Shown here: piece by piece, positions 1 through 11,170 of the stretch | How the letters are laid out: the number at the start of each line of letters is the position of its first letter | Position numbering within the stretch: the first letter of the stretch is position 1 | Source of the DNA: Neobacillus mesonae | GTDB lineage: Bacteria > Bacillota > Bacilli > Paenibacillales > Paenibacillaceae | Direction: 5' to 3' | Assembly (NCBI GenBank): GCA_023715865.1 | Contig: JAMBOW010000002.1 | Location: 434,001 to 498,000 of the forward strand | DNA: 64,000 nt | The notes under the pieces: generated by a model | The model's input: only the letters and a program-made list of their open reading frames with translations | Database searches by the model: none | What the model was told of the DNA's origin: nothing | Position numbers and translations under genes: made by a program

Positions 1-312
1 TTCTCTATCCCTTTTCCATACGATAATGTCTGGGAACGTGTTGGACAGCGTTTGATCCTCCTGCCGATCGTGCTTGGAGTATCCTTTGAAGTATTGAAAT
101 TCACGAACGCGGTACGTGATATACCTGTCCTGCGTTTCCTTGGTTATCCAGGATTATGGCTTCAGCTGCTTACTACTAAGGAACCGACAAACGAGCAGGT
201 TGAGGTATCCATCGCTTCATTCAACCGTATGCGTGAACTCGATGCGGAATTTGAAAAAGCTCCCGCACAGGTCAGCGTTGCAAGCGGAAATCTTGATCCT
301 GTGAAAGGATGA
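1..312 (+). CDS. yqhQ: YqhQ-like DUF1385 membrane protein, 3' end only
   Basis: The reading frame is open from the first base, so this is the C-terminal 103 residues of a gene that begins before the window. The visible part has a hydrophobic stretch followed by a PGLWLQLLTTKEP segment and an amphipathic tail. This matches the conserved end of DUF1385/YqhQ proteins, multi-pass membrane proteins of unknown biochemical role in Firmicutes. The next gene starts at its stop codon (ATGA), and in Bacillus yqhQ also neighbours yqhP, which supports the call. The family assignment rests only on the C-terminus. Confidence 0.75.
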   Translation, partial: FSIPFPYDNVWERVGQRLILLPIVLGVSFEVLKFTNAVRDIPVLRFLGYPGLWLQLLTTKEPTNEQVEVSIASFNRMRELDAEFEKAPAQVSVASGNLDPVKG

Positions 313-650
313 GATCTTATATGTTTAAGCACGCAGTAGCATTTTGGACGATCATGGTACTGACTGTCATCGGTTTAATTAATTCAATTTTGGATGGAGA
401 GTGGACCGCTCTAATCTTTCCGCTAATTATAGCAGGTCTCCTGTTTTGGTTTTATAAGAGGCCTCCCCGCGCATTTGGAGGCAAACAGCCAAAAATTAAA
501 CCTTCCAAGGCGACCATGGAAAAAATCGCACAAAATAAAACAGGGTATAAAAGCGGAACAACCACTAAGAAACGCAAGACCTATCCCTTTCATGTCATTG
601 ATGGTCAGAAGAAAACTAAAAACGATGATGATCTTCCTAAATATCACTAG
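309..650 (+). CDS. small membrane protein, YqhP/SA1362-like
   Basis: A 113-residue protein with two hydrophobic segments (about residues 9-27 and 31-48) followed by a basic, lysine-rich soluble tail. It follows yqhQ with a 4-base ATGA overlap, implying translational coupling. An in-frame ATG at 321 is an alternative start, about 13 bases after an AAAGG. Length, topology and position beside yqhQ resemble the YqhP/SA1362 family, which has no established function. The family link is inferred from topology and synteny. A hairpin terminator follows directly. Confidence 0.55.
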   Translation: MRSYMFKHAVAFWTIMVLTVIGLINSILDGEWTALIFPLIIAGLLFWFYKRPPRAFGGKQPKIKPSKATMEKIAQNKTGYKSGTTTKKRKTYPFHVIDGQKKTKNDDDLPKYH

Positions 651-653
651 CAT

Positions 654-692
654 AAAAAAGTCCTTTGACCGATTTGGTCTAAGGACTTTTTA
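654..692. terminator. bidirectional Rho-independent terminator
   Basis: A 16-bp stem with one mismatch (AAAAAGTCCTTTGACC / GGTCTAAGGACTTTTT) around a 5-base loop. It has T runs on both strands, so it serves the yqhQ unit from the left and the GHL10 gene from the right. Confidence 0.85.
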
Positions 693-709
693 TCTCTCAC
701 CTGATAACT

Positions 710-2296
710 TTAGATATCGTAATATGCCTTCAAAGCTTCAATTAAACCCAGTGGATTTTTGGTTAGATACTGTGCGCTGAAATAAATATCCCCATCCACT
801 TCATCATACTGCTCGTTGTATTTTAATTGATTGATGATTTCATTGGCCGACTGCCAGCCCACTTCTGTCGTACCCAGCTTATACGGGGAATGTCCGATAT
901 AGAGATCTACGTCCGTTCCCTTTACCTCATTAACCCACCAATCGACGAGAATATCGTATCTGGCTGCTGTAAGAGACATGCTCCAGTAAATCTGCGGTGC
1001 GACATAATCTATCCACTCTTCTTGTATCCAGGTCCGTACATCCGCATGCATATCATCATAAGCCGTAACCCCAGCTTTTGTATTGGAACCTGTCGCATCG
1101 TCCGCAATGTTTCTCCAAACACCAAATGGGCTTATACCGTACTCAACACTCGGCTTCGACGCTTTAATCTGTTCTCCGAGCGATTTGACAAACATATTGA
1201 TATTATCTACTCGCCAATCATCGATGTTCTTAAAGTTTTTTGTATTATAGGTTTTAAAAGAAGCCGTGTCGTTAAACGTCACATTCGATGGATAGAAATA
1301 ATCATCCAAATGGACTCCGTCGATATCATAGCGGTTTACGACTTCCATAATGACATTAATAATATCCTGTCTAGCTTCAGGAATACCCGGATTAATATAC
1401 ATCTGATTTTTCGCTGTAACAATCCATTCCGGATGCTGATTCACGATATGATTCGCTGCATTCTTACTCGTATCCGCTGTCGTATTTGCCCTAAAAGGAT
1501 TAAACCAAGCATGGAACTCCATCCCCCGCTTATGTACTTCCTCAATCATAAAGGCTACTGGATCATATCCAGGATCTGTACCTTGCTTACCCGTCAGCAC
1601 CCTGTTCCATGGTACAAGTGTCGAAGGATAGATGGCATCCGATGCACCTCTCAGCTGAACGAACACTGTATTCATTCCCATGGACTCCAGCGCGTCCAAT
1701 TCTTGAATGAAATCCTGTTTTTGTTTCTCGATATTGCCAGTCGATCCGGATTTCGGCCAGTCTCCGTTAATAGTTGAGATCCAAGCCCCTCTCATTTCTG
1801 TTCCTTCCGGCTGCCCTGGGATGCTTGGAATTTCTGGTTCGGTAGGCCATAGGTTTGCCGTTGTCAGATGAATGGTCTTAGCTGATTGATTCCATTTTAC
1901 CGTTAGACCCAGATGCTCGCTCACAAATCGAAGCGGCACCATCACACGTCCTTTTGTAATGGTGACAGTAGAAGACAGCTGAACCGTGTTGCCATTAACA
2001 ATTGCCGTTTTCTGTCCTTGTGTCAGAGATAAGTCATTGCCAAAGCCCTGAATTCGGACCGTCTTGGACGCCTGGTTCCATCCAACTGTTGCGCCAATCC
2101 CTTCACTGATGACACGAAGCGGCACCATGGTAACATTGACTTTAGATGCAATATAAGGAGCAACGTCAGTCTCCAGTCTCTCTCCATCCAAATAGATCTT
2201 AATTTCTGTGGCACTTGCGGCCGATGTCACTATTCCCCCTTGAACTGCCAGCAGCAAAACTAGCAGAAATGCGAGACATTGCTTCATTTTCCCCAT
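710..2296 (-). CDS. secreted GHL10-family glycosyl-hydrolase-like protein with stalk domain
   Basis: About 528 residues. An N-terminal signal peptide ending near SAASA is followed by a copper-amine-oxidase-type stalk region (about residues 30-150) with paired VPLRVISEG and VPLRFVSEH motifs, typical of Paenibacillus exported proteins. A GHL10/DUF187 (YngK-like) TIM barrel begins at the MRGAWIST motif and includes HAWFNPFRA and GVHLDDYFYP; the acidic residues of the latter are candidate catalytic groups. The family is thought to act on extracellular polysaccharide, but the substrate cannot be told here. An upstream in-frame ATG at 2314 is less likely, because the GGAGG Shine-Dalgarno lies between it and the ATG at 2296. 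Confidence 0.85.
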   Translation of the reverse strand: MGKMKQCLAFLLVLLLAVQGGIVTSAASATEIKIYLDGERLETDVAPYIASKVNVTMVPLRVISEGIGATVGWNQASKTVRIQGFGNDLSLTQGQKTAIVNGNTVQLSSTVTITKGRVMVPLRFVSEHLGLTVKWNQSAKTIHLTTANLWPTEPEIPSIPGQPEGTEMRGAWISTINGDWPKSGSTGNIEKQKQDFIQELDALESMGMNTVFVQLRGASDAIYPSTLVPWNRVLTGKQGTDPGYDPVAFMIEEVHKRGMEFHAWFNPFRANTTADTSKNAANHIVNQHPEWIVTAKNQMYINPGIPEARQDIINVIMEVVNRYDIDGVHLDDYFYPSNVTFNDTASFKTYNTKNFKNIDDWRVDNINMFVKSLGEQIKASKPSVEYGISPFGVWRNIADDATGSNTKAGVTAYDDMHADVRTWIQEEWIDYVAPQIYWSMSLTAARYDILVDWWVNEVKGTDVDLYIGHSPYKLGTTEVGWQSANEIINQLKYNEQYDEVDGDIYFSAQYLTKNPLGLIEALKAYYDI

Positions 2297-2384
2297 ACAA
2301 CCCTTGTCCTCCATAGCTTAATATTTAGAAAAATAAACCATTTGCTATGTGTATAGACGCGGGTCTCCATGTATTAGTTGCGGT

Positions 2385-2431
2385 AAAAAAAGAAAAACAC
2401 CTGTCCTGTAGGTACTCAGGACGGTGTTCTT
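2385..2431 (-). terminator. terminator of mntR
   Basis: On the minus strand, AACACCGTCCTG pairs with CAGGACAGGTGTT (one bulge), followed by a T-rich tail. It lies directly after the mntR stop. Confidence 0.75.
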
Positions 2432-2857
2432 CTAGGATTCGTTTGTCAGTTCTTTATGGACACTTTGCAAATCCTCTAAGCGGGAAGGATCCCTGCGGAA
2501 ATATTCTACAAGTGTTTCAACACAAGTTATCGAATCCCAGCTCAAGTGATGTTCGATCCCTTCAACATCGGTATAAATATTTTCTTCCTTTACTCCGATC
2601 ATTGTTAAAAATTCTTCAAGCAGCTCATGACGGTCCATTAGGCGCTTCCCAATTTTCTTGCCTTTCGGAGTCAGCACGAGGCCGCGATATTTTTCATAAA
2701 TTAAATATTCATCTTTATCCAGCTTCTGAATCATCTTGGTCACAGAGGATGGATGGACTTCCAGTCCTTCAGCTATATCGGAAACACGCGCATAGCCCTT
2801 CTCGTCAATCAACTTGTAAATCCGCTCCAAATAATCTTCCATACTGGGCGTTGGCAT
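2432..2857 (-). CDS. mntR: manganese transport regulator MntR
   Basis: A 141-residue DtxR-family repressor, almost collinear with Bacillus MntR. The N-terminal winged helix contains [19 protein letters not shown]. The C-terminal dimerisation and metal domain keeps all six expected Mn ligands: D8, E11, H77, E99, E102 and H103. With Mn(II) bound, MntR represses Mn uptake genes such as mntH and mntABCD; none of these is in the window. The gene is monocistronic, divergent from splB, and ends at its own terminator. Identification is secure from motif and length agreement. Confidence 0.96.
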   Translation of the reverse strand: MPTPSMEDYLERIYKLIDEKGYARVSDIAEGLEVHPSSVTKMIQKLDKDEYLIYEKYRGLVLTPKGKKIGKRLMDRHELLEEFLTMIGVKEENIYTDVEGIEHHLSWDSITCVETLVEYFRRDPSRLEDLQSVHKELTNES

Positions 2858-3060
2858 TTGCCTTACCTCATTTCATTTATGAACTAGCGTCTCATTCGAT
2901 CGCACAACTTTGCTCTTGTAATGATACATGTTATCACTTGCGATTTGCAAGTCTTGAGCTTTATTATCATCTGCTTCATGACTTAACTTTCCACGCTTAA
3001 TGTGAACATGGTCATGGCAAAATAACAGGGAAATAGGTGAGGGAAAGGAGCAAAATAACC

Positions 3061-4131
3061 ATGACGTTACTTGTGCCGGATAAACCAAAACGCAAGCTGA
3101 AGCCAACGGCTCCCTTTGTTCCTGACCTTGTGTATTTTGAGCCTCAGGCATTGGAATATGAAAAAGGAAAACGGATCATGGAATGGGTCAAAGCAAATAA
3201 CATTGAATTTCGAATGACGACCTCCCATAACCGAATTACCAACCTGCCGGGGGAAACCGATCAAGAAAAATACCGCATCGCCAAAAGAACGCTGGTAGTC
3301 GGCATTCGAAAAACTTTAAAATTCGATCAATCCAAACCTTCAGCTGAATATGCCATTCCCATCTCAACTGGATGTATGGGGCATTGTCATTATTGCTATT
3401 TGCAGACGACACTTGGCAGTAAGCCTTACATTCGCGTTTATGTGAATACAGAGGACATATTGCATGCAGCCAAAGATTATATTGAGGAGCGAAAGCCGGA
3501 AATTACCCGTTTTGAAGCAGCTTGTACTTCGGATCCTGTCGGTCTAGAGCATATTACAGGCAGTCTAGGTGATTTAATACGTTTTATGGCTGATGAAGAA
3601 TTTGGACGGCTTCGCTTTGTAACCAAGTATCATCATGTTGATCCGCTTCTAAACATCAAGCATAACGGCCACACACGCATTCGTTTTAGTGTAAATGCGG
3701 AATATGTCATTAAGAACTTTGAGCCTGCCACTTCCCGATTTGAGGAACGGATTGAAGCTGCCGGAAAAATCGCTCATGCCGGCTACCCGCTCGGGTTTAT
3801 TATTGCCCCGATCATCTGGTATGACGGCTGGGAGGAAGGCTACGCTGAACTTCTCGAGCGGCTTAAAGAACGCCTGCCGAAAGAAGCGACGAAGGATTTA
3901 ACTTTCGAAATGATCCAGCATCGTTTTACCAAGACAGCAAAAAATGTGATTGAACAGCGCTATCCTAAATCAAAGCTTGAAATGGATATCGCCAAGCGTG
4001 AAACCAAATGGGGTAAATGGGGACAGTACAAATACGTCTATCCTAAAGACCAGCAGCAGGCTCTTCGCGAATTCATTACCGAGCGCATCTTTGAAGCTTT
4101 TCCGGAAGCAAAAATTGAATATTTCACATAA
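3061..4131 (+). CDS. splB: spore photoproduct lyase SplB
   Basis: A 356-residue radical-SAM enzyme that reverses 5-thyminyl-5,6-dihydrothymine in germinating spores. The CxxxCxxC cluster motif is at C105, C109 and C112, and the conserved hydrogen-donor cysteine is at C155 (FEAAC), matching Cys141 of the Bacillus enzyme after a roughly 14-residue offset. The start at 3061 is preceded by GGGAAAGGAG at an 11-base spacing; an upstream in-frame GTG at 3037 lies before that SD and is rejected. No splA-like gene precedes it, unlike in B. subtilis. I could not recognise a forespore sigma-G promoter with confidence. It implies a sporulating host. Confidence 0.95.
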   Translation: MTLLVPDKPKRKLKPTAPFVPDLVYFEPQALEYEKGKRIMEWVKANNIEFRMTTSHNRITNLPGETDQEKYRIAKRTLVVGIRKTLKFDQSKPSAEYAIPISTGCMGHCHYCYLQTTLGSKPYIRVYVNTEDILHAAKDYIEERKPEITRFEAACTSDPVGLEHITGSLGDLIRFMADEEFGRLRFVTKYHHVDPLLNIKHNGHTRIRFSVNAEYVIKNFEPATSRFEERIEAAGKIAHAGYPLGFIIAPIIWYDGWEEGYAELLERLKERLPKEATKDLTFEMIQHRFTKTAKNVIEQRYPKSKLEMDIAKRETKWGKWGQYKYVYPKDQQQALREFITERIFEAFPEAKIEYFT

Positions 4132-4142
4132 TGATCAGACAT

Positions 4143-4175
4143 AAGAAAAAAACCATCAGCCTACTCGGCTAATGG
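4143..4175 (-). terminator. terminator after ccdA
   Basis: On the minus strand, ACCATTAGCC pairs with GGCTGATGGT, followed by seven T. It ends the ccdA transcript. The stem may also slow readthrough from splB, which converges on it. Confidence 0.8.
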
Positions 4176-4190
4176 TACATAACTGTAATA

Positions 4191-4904
4191 TTAGATAATC
4201 ATCCAGTCTGGAGTAATTTTTTGCAGCCAAATTGTAATTTGGGTCATTCGGTCCGTAAAGAGAAGTACCCCCATCAATATCATGATACTCCCTCCGACTT
4301 TCATCAAGACACCGGAATATTTGGAGATGAACTTCGTTGTCCCGACGAAAAAGGCAAGCAGGAAAAACGGAACTGCAAACCCGATGGTATAACCTGTGAT
4401 AAGTGTAACCCAAGCACCTGGCTCTGTTGCTGCCATGGCGATAATTGCTGTCAAAATCGGGCCGATACAAGGCGACCAGCCTGCAGAAAATCCGATTCCG
4501 AAAATGAATGAGCCGGCGTATCCCGCTGGCTTCCACTTGAAATCAAACTTTCTTTCCTTCATGAGAAACTGTGGCTGAAACAAGCCGATTAGAAATAATC
4601 CCATCACCATGATAAGAATGGCGGACAACATCCGGATTAAGTCCTTGTATTCATGAAAAAACTCTCCAAAAACACCTGCTCCGAAACCAAGCGTGTAAAA
4701 TACGACCGAAAACCCTAAAATAAAAGCCAGCGTATGGCTTAATGTACGCATACGAACATCGCGTTTGTTCTGTTCATCCCTAAGCTGCTGCATCGATAAT
4801 CCGGTTATGTATGACAAATAGGACGGGTAAAGCGGCAGACTGCACGGGGATAAAAAAGAGGCAAGCCCCGCTCCGAATGCCAGTAAAACGTTCACATCAG
4901 GCAT
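4191..4904 (-). CDS. ccdA: cytochrome c biogenesis protein CcdA
   Basis: A 237-residue membrane protein of the DsbD/CcdA family with about six transmembrane segments. The two redox cysteines are in SPC motifs at C21 (FLSPC) and C146 (GWSPC), in TM1 and TM4. CcdA moves electrons from cytoplasmic thioredoxin across the membrane to extracytoplasmic thiol-disulfide proteins, used in cytochrome c maturation and spore cortex synthesis. It lies 54 bases downstream of adcB on the same strand, with a hairpin between them, so cotranscription with the zinc importer is possible but perhaps attenuated. Partner genes (resA, ccdC) are not in the window. Confidence 0.93.
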   Translation of the reverse strand: MPDVNVLLAFGAGLASFLSPCSLPLYPSYLSYITGLSMQQLRDEQNKRDVRMRTLSHTLAFILGFSVVFYTLGFGAGVFGEFFHEYKDLIRMLSAILIMVMGLFLIGLFQPQFLMKERKFDFKWKPAGYAGSFIFGIGFSAGWSPCIGPILTAIIAMAATEPGAWVTLITGYTIGFAVPFFLLAFFVGTTKFISKYSGVLMKVGGSIMILMGVLLFTDRMTQITIWLQKITPDWMII

Positions 4905-4936
4905 TGCAAAAACGCCTCCTATAAGAACGAATGAAA

Positions 4937-4972
4937 GAATTCGGACAAGATCAATGAATCAAGTCCGAATTC
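4937..4972 (-). terminator. hairpin overlapping the adcB stop, possible attenuator
   Basis: Arms GAATTCGGAC and GTCCGAATTC lie around a 16-base loop, followed on the minus strand by TTTCATTC rather than a clean T run. This suggests partial termination or mRNA-end protection between adcB and ccdA. Confidence 0.5.
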
Positions 4973-5762
4973 CCTTTTTACCAAGCATAATAACGATAAG
5001 GATAGCAATTAGCAATAGAACAATCGTCGCTCCTGGAGCCAAATTCCACACTCCTGCAATAACAAGTCCCGCAATGACCGCAATCTCCGATATGATGACA
5101 GACAAAATGATAGAAGATTTAAAGCTTCGGGCAATCAATAGGCTGATCGCGACCGGAATGGTCAAAAGCGCTGACACGAGCAATGCTCCTACAATTTTGA
5201 TCGCTGTACTGATAACAAGTGCTGTCATTACAGTCAGCAGCATATTTAATATTTTGGTTGGAAGTCCGGTTACGGCAGCAGCGTCCTCCTCGAAACTAAG
5301 CAGAAAGAACTCTTTATGGAAAATGGCAACAACCGCGATGACGATGACAGTGACGATACCAACTACAGTCAAGTCAGTCGTATCCAAAGTATAAATACTG
5401 CCGAATAAATAGCTCATTACATCTGCGTTATACCCTTTGCCAAGGGTGAAGAACAAGGACGCCAGCGCGACGCCTCCGGACATAATAATGGCAATAGATA
5501 ATTCTGCGTAACTCTTATAGGCTTTGCGCAGCTTCTCGATAGCAAATGAAGCAAGGACAGCAAAAATCAATCCTACTGCAATCGGATATACTCCCAATAA
5601 AAAGCCAAGGGCTACCCCCGCAATCGTTACATGCGACAAGGTATCCCCGATCATTGAGAGTCTGCGAAGCACTAGAAACAAACCAATCAGCGGGGCTGTG
5701 ATACCAATAAGTATCCCGCCAGCCAGCGCCCGCTGAAAAAATTCACTTGTTAAAATTTCCAA
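4959..5762 (-). CDS. adcB: zinc ABC transporter permease AdcB/ZnuB
   Basis: A 267-residue integral membrane protein of the ABC-3 (metal-type) permease family with about eight hydrophobic segments. Family motifs include GDTLSHVTIAGVALG near the N-terminus. It forms the membrane channel with the ATPase encoded just upstream (21-base gap) and the binding protein AdcA before that. Zinc rather than manganese is inferred from the His-rich binding protein and the Zur box at the promoter. Confidence 0.93.
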   Translation of the reverse strand: MEILTSEFFQRALAGGILIGITAPLIGLFLVLRRLSMIGDTLSHVTIAGVALGFLLGVYPIAVGLIFAVLASFAIEKLRKAYKSYAELSIAIIMSGGVALASLFFTLGKGYNADVMSYLFGSIYTLDTTDLTVVGIVTVIVIAVVAIFHKEFFLLSFEEDAAAVTGLPTKILNMLLTVMTALVISTAIKIVGALLVSALLTIPVAISLLIARSFKSSIILSVIISEIAVIAGLVIAGVWNLAPGATIVLLLIAILIVIMLGKKGIRT

Positions 5763-5783
5763 TTCTCACGACTCCTTCGGCCC

Positions 5784-6536
5784 TTATAACAAAGAATGTT
5801 GCAAATCTGTCTGAGCACAGTTCTCCAAATCATGCGAATGGCGAACATAAAATTTGATCTTGCCGTTCTCCTGCTCCGGATCTTTTCCAAGATATCCTTC
5901 AATCATATCGATATCATGAGATACCATCAAGAACGTCATATGGTGCTGCCGGTGCATATGAGTAATAAGCTCAAAGAAACTGGCCTGCGTCTCCGCATCG
6001 ATCCCCACGGTTGGTTCATCGAGTATTAACAAATCTGGACGGTTAATGAGCGCCCGGGCCAAAAAAGCACGCTGCTGTTGACCGCCAGACAACTGGCCGA
6101 TTCTTTTATCTGCCAAGTCCTCAATCCGCATAACTTCAAGCGCATCGTCGCATTGCTGCTTGTGCTTATGACTCATTCTGCGGAATATATTTTTGTTGTT
6201 ATATAATCCAGACAACACGACCTCTCGTACAGTGGCCGGAAACAGCGGATTGAAAGCATTTTTTTGCGGTACATAACCTATGCGCTCCCAATCTCTGAAT
6301 CTGGATATCGGTGTGTCAAACATCCGGATTTCACCGTCACCCGGCGGCAATAAACCGACAAGCATTCGCATAAGCGTCGTTTTGCCTGCGCCATTGGATC
6401 CGATGACCCCGACAAAATCTCTTTCCTTTACGGTCAAGTTCAAATTTTGAATCACCTTTTGTTCGCCGTAAGAGAAACACACATTGTTAAGCTCAAGCAC
6501 CGGATCATGGCATAATGATGATGTAGCTGGTTGCAT
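5784..6536 (-). CDS. adcC: zinc ABC transporter ATP-binding protein AdcC/ZnuC
   Basis: A 250-residue ABC ATPase. It shows Walker A GSNGAGKTT, signature LSGGQQQ, Walker B LLILDEPT and a switch histidine in MVSHDID. It powers AdcB-mediated Zn(II) import and is second in the adcA-adcC-adcB unit, 68 bases after adcA. Its C-terminus extends about 20 residues past the core, as is usual for ZnuC-type ATPases. Confidence 0.93.
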   Translation of the reverse strand: MQPATSSLCHDPVLELNNVCFSYGEQKVIQNLNLTVKERDFVGVIGSNGAGKTTLMRMLVGLLPPGDGEIRMFDTPISRFRDWERIGYVPQKNAFNPLFPATVREVVLSGLYNNKNIFRRMSHKHKQQCDDALEVMRIEDLADKRIGQLSGGQQQRAFLARALINRPDLLILDEPTVGIDAETQASFFELITHMHRQHHMTFLMVSHDIDMIEGYLGKDPEQENGKIKFYVRHSHDLENCAQTDLQHSLL

Positions 6537-6604
6537 GATTATCCTTCCTTCTAAACATGTTTCTGTATAATCAAACTATAAAGTGATCCTAGCACAGTCT
6601 TATT

Positions 6605-7678
6605 CTATTTTAAAGCGGTTAGGAGATTTTGCAAATTTTTCTCCATCAGAGTGAAGTAAGACTCTCCATTTTTCAGCTGTTCTTCCGTCAGTCCTTCTAC
6701 CGGATTGAGCACCATCGTCTCGACTCCTGCTTCAGAAGCAAGCGTTTTGGCCAGCTTGTCGGATACCAGTTCCTCAAAGAAAATGTACTTGATTCCTTCT
6801 TCCTTAACAAGGTTAGCCAAGTTTACGATGTCTTGACCTCTAGGCTCTGCATCAGGAGACAATCCCATAATAGCATGCTGCGTTAAACCATAATCGCGAG
6901 CAAGATATCCAAAGGCCTGGTGAGATACAACGATTTCTTTATTTGTAACATTAGATAGTTCCTCAGTAAATTTCGCATCTAGATCTTCAAGCTGCTGACG
7001 CAGTGTTTCATAACGCTCTTCGTATCCATCTTTATGTTCCGGATCTGCTTCCACAAGACTATTCTTAATGTTCTCTGCCATTACAATAGCCGATTTCGGG
7101 CTTACCCAAGTGTGCGGATCAGTTGAACCATGGTTATGTCCGTCATCCGCTGCGGCAGCTTCTTCTTCATGGGCATGATCTTCTTCCTCATGAGTATGCT
7201 CTTCTCCTTCATGAGTATGCTCTTCAGTAGATTCTTCTGCAGCATGGTCATGATCATGAGAATCACCTTCAGAATCAATAAGCTCGATGCCTTCACTTAC
7301 TTCAACAGATTTCACATTTGAGTCACTGTCGAGACCCTTCAAGAAATTGGGTACCCAGCCCTCAAGGCCTGCACCATTATAAAGGAATAAACCCGCTTTG
7401 GATGTATTCACAATGTCTTGGCTGCGAGGAGTCCAATCATGAGGCTCGACGCCAGTCGGTATCAAATTAATGACGTTTGCATCCTCTCCGCCGATGGTTT
7501 TTGCAAATTCATATATAGGATAGAAGCTCGTTACAACATTGAACTTGTCCGCTTCAATTTGTCCTTGCGACCCGCTATTTGTATCATTACCGCATGCCGC
7601 CGTAAAAATCATCATTGTGCTGAGCAATAGCCCGCCTGCCAAGTTACGCATTTTTTTACCAGAAAATTTAGATATCAT
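6605..7678 (-). CDS. adcA: zinc-binding lipoprotein AdcA/ZnuA
   Basis: A 357-residue cluster A-I solute-binding protein. The lipoprotein signal ends at TAAC, so the mature protein is anchored through that cysteine. Metal-site histidines are in GVEPHDWTP, TDPHTWVSP and SHQAFGYLA. A loop at about residues 140-190 is rich in His, Asp and Glu (repeats such as EEHTHEGEE), the hallmark of zinc-specific members. The start has a GGAGG SD. First gene of the unit, transcribed from a strong promoter that carries a Zur box, so expression is expected when zinc is scarce. Confidence 0.95.
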   Translation of the reverse strand: MISKFSGKKMRNLAGGLLLSTMMIFTAACGNDTNSGSQGQIEADKFNVVTSFYPIYEFAKTIGGEDANVINLIPTGVEPHDWTPRSQDIVNTSKAGLFLYNGAGLEGWVPNFLKGLDSDSNVKSVEVSEGIELIDSEGDSHDHDHAAEESTEEHTHEGEEHTHEEEDHAHEEEAAAADDGHNHGSTDPHTWVSPKSAIVMAENIKNSLVEADPEHKDGYEERYETLRQQLEDLDAKFTEELSNVTNKEIVVSHQAFGYLARDYGLTQHAIMGLSPDAEPRGQDIVNLANLVKEEGIKYIFFEELVSDKLAKTLASEAGVETMVLNPVEGLTEEQLKNGESYFTLMEKNLQNLLTALK

Positions 7679-7706
7679 ATTATCCTCCGTTGTTCTCTAA
7701 TCGTAA

Positions 7707-7721
7707 TCGTAATGATTACTA
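7707..7721. promoter_or_regulatory. Zur box at the adcA promoter
   Basis: TCGTAATGATTACTA matches the 7-1-7 Bacillus Zur operator (TCGTAAT-N-ATTACGA) with one mismatch. It lies just downstream of the adcA -10, where a bound repressor would block transcription. The zur gene is about 3 kb away. Confidence 0.85.
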
Positions 7722-7730
7722 CTAGATAGT

Positions 7731-7759
7731 AGTATAGGCATACCTTCTGAGGTTGTCAA
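7731..7759 (-). promoter_or_regulatory. sigma-A promoter of adcACB
   Basis: On the minus strand, -35 TTGACA (7754-7759), a 17-base spacer, then -10 TATACT (7731-7736). This is near consensus, and the Zur box follows within about ten bases. Confidence 0.85.
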
Positions 7760-7772
7760 TAAAAAATATAGA

Positions 7773-7805
7773 AAAAAGAACGTCCATTAAAGGGACGTTC
7801 TTTCA
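7773..7805 (-). terminator. terminator of metG
   Basis: AAAGAACGTCC pairs with GGACGTTCTTT, followed on the minus strand by a T-rich tail. It lies between metG and the adcA promoter. Confidence 0.85.
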
Positions 7806-7866
7806 TTTTAAGCCAGTATGCCTCTTTTTATGATGCAATGGAGGATTTATGGTATGACAATCTGTT

Positions 7867-10239
<2,373 letters not shown>

Positions 10240-10245
10240 AAAAAA

Positions 10246-10275
10246 ATCATACTAAATCAGCTTTGTTCATGTCAA
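10246..10275 (-). promoter_or_regulatory. sigma-A promoter of the metG T-box transcript
   Basis: On the minus strand, -35 TTGACA (10270-10275), an 18-base spacer, then -10 TATGAT (10246-10251). The predicted start near 10239 is just before the T-box Stem I. Confidence 0.75.
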
Positions 10276-10288
10276 GGGCAGAACCAGC

Positions 10289-10540
10289 CTAGGTAGGGGC
10301 GTTTCCTTCGCTTCCTTTCTTCGGCGGAACCAAATCCACTCCGCCCGGATGAAAGGGATGGCATTTCGCTATGCGCTTAGCCGCCAGCATTGACCCTTTG
10401 ACAGCGCCATGAACCTCTATGGCTTCAAGAGCATAGGCGGAACAGGTTGGATAGAACCGACAGCTCGGGGGCTTGAGCGGAGATATAAATTTCCGATAAA
10501 AAACGACCGGCCCTTTCACTAGCGTTCGTGTGACCTTCAT
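10289..10540 (-). CDS. yidD: membrane protein insertion efficiency factor YidD
   Basis: An 83-residue protein of the YidD (haemolytic) family. It has the characteristic [28 protein letters not shown] and CHPFHPGG motifs, including the conserved cysteines. YidD assists YidC/Sec-dependent insertion of membrane proteins at the inner face of the membrane. It starts two bases after the zur stop codon, so the two are translated from one message. The link with zur is positional; no functional relation is established. Confidence 0.93.
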   Translation of the reverse strand: MKVTRTLVKGPVVFYRKFISPLKPPSCRFYPTCSAYALEAIEVHGAVKGSMLAAKRIAKCHPFHPGGVDLVPPKKGSEGNAPT

Positions 10541-10542
10541 GA

Positions 10543-11004
10543 TTAATGTCCCTTAGACTGTGCTTTTTTGACGTTACTAGATATTTTGCCTGCTGACTGA
10601 CATTCTTTACAATATCCAAACACTTCAAACTTATGCTCGACCACTTGAAACTGGTCCGGTGTGTCTGTGAGCTGCATAGGGCAGAATTCAATCGGCAGCG
10701 TCTTCTGACAATTTAGACATATCAGGTGGTGATGGTGATGACCGCTGCTGCACGAAGCTTTGAATTTCACTCCGTCTTCAAAGAACACCTGCTCAAGCAC
10801 ACCTAGCTCCTGCATGACTCGTAAGTTTCGATATACGGTATCGAAGCTCAGACCACTGTATGATTTACCCATATATTCATATACGTCTTTTGGTGACAAA
10901 TATCCTTCAGATTCGGCAAATAGCCTAGCGAGCGTCTTACGCTGGTCTGTAATTCGAAGTCCTTGACCGGACATCGCTTCAATAATTTGATCCGTGGACA
11001 GCAT
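10543..11004 (-). CDS. zur: zinc uptake regulator Zur (Fur family)
   Basis: A 153-residue Fur-family repressor. The winged helix carries [18 protein letters not shown], essentially the Zur recognition-helix context. A histidine run ([10 protein letters not shown]) and two CxxC pairs (CLNC near residue 97 and CKEC near residue 136) give the regulatory and structural zinc sites. These motifs favour Zur over Fur or PerR. The adcA promoter nearby has a Zur box. The start has a GGAGGG SD. The gene forms an operon with yidD. Confidence 0.92.
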   Translation of the reverse strand: MLSTDQIIEAMSGQGLRITDQRKTLARLFAESEGYLSPKDVYEYMGKSYSGLSFDTVYRNLRVMQELGVLEQVFFEDGVKFKASCSSGHHHHHLICLNCQKTLPIEFCPMQLTDTPDQFQVVEHKFEVFGYCKECQSAGKISSNVKKAQSKGH

Positions 11005-11119
11005 GACTTTTACCCTCCTGTCATACTAATTGTGTCTATAACAATATAATGCCTGAAATGAACAGTCTCGTCAACGAAACATGTCCTTTACCTTCATTTT
11101 ATCCAAGAAATAAGGAAAA

Positions 11120-11151
11120 GAAAAAGAACTCTGTAAGCAGAGCTCTTTTTC
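11120..11151 (-). terminator. terminator of the stalk/PKD-like protein gene
   Basis: AAAAAGAGCTCTG pairs with CAGAGTTCTTTTT around a TAAG-type loop. T runs lie on both sides, so it may act bidirectionally. Confidence 0.85.
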
Positions 11152-11170
11152 CGTCTAAATTTGTCTTTTA

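Noticed and set aside
827..1777. Long plus-strand open frame opposite the GHL10 gene
   Set aside because: It is antisense to a clear secreted hydrolase with good motifs, has no SD and no recognisable domain.
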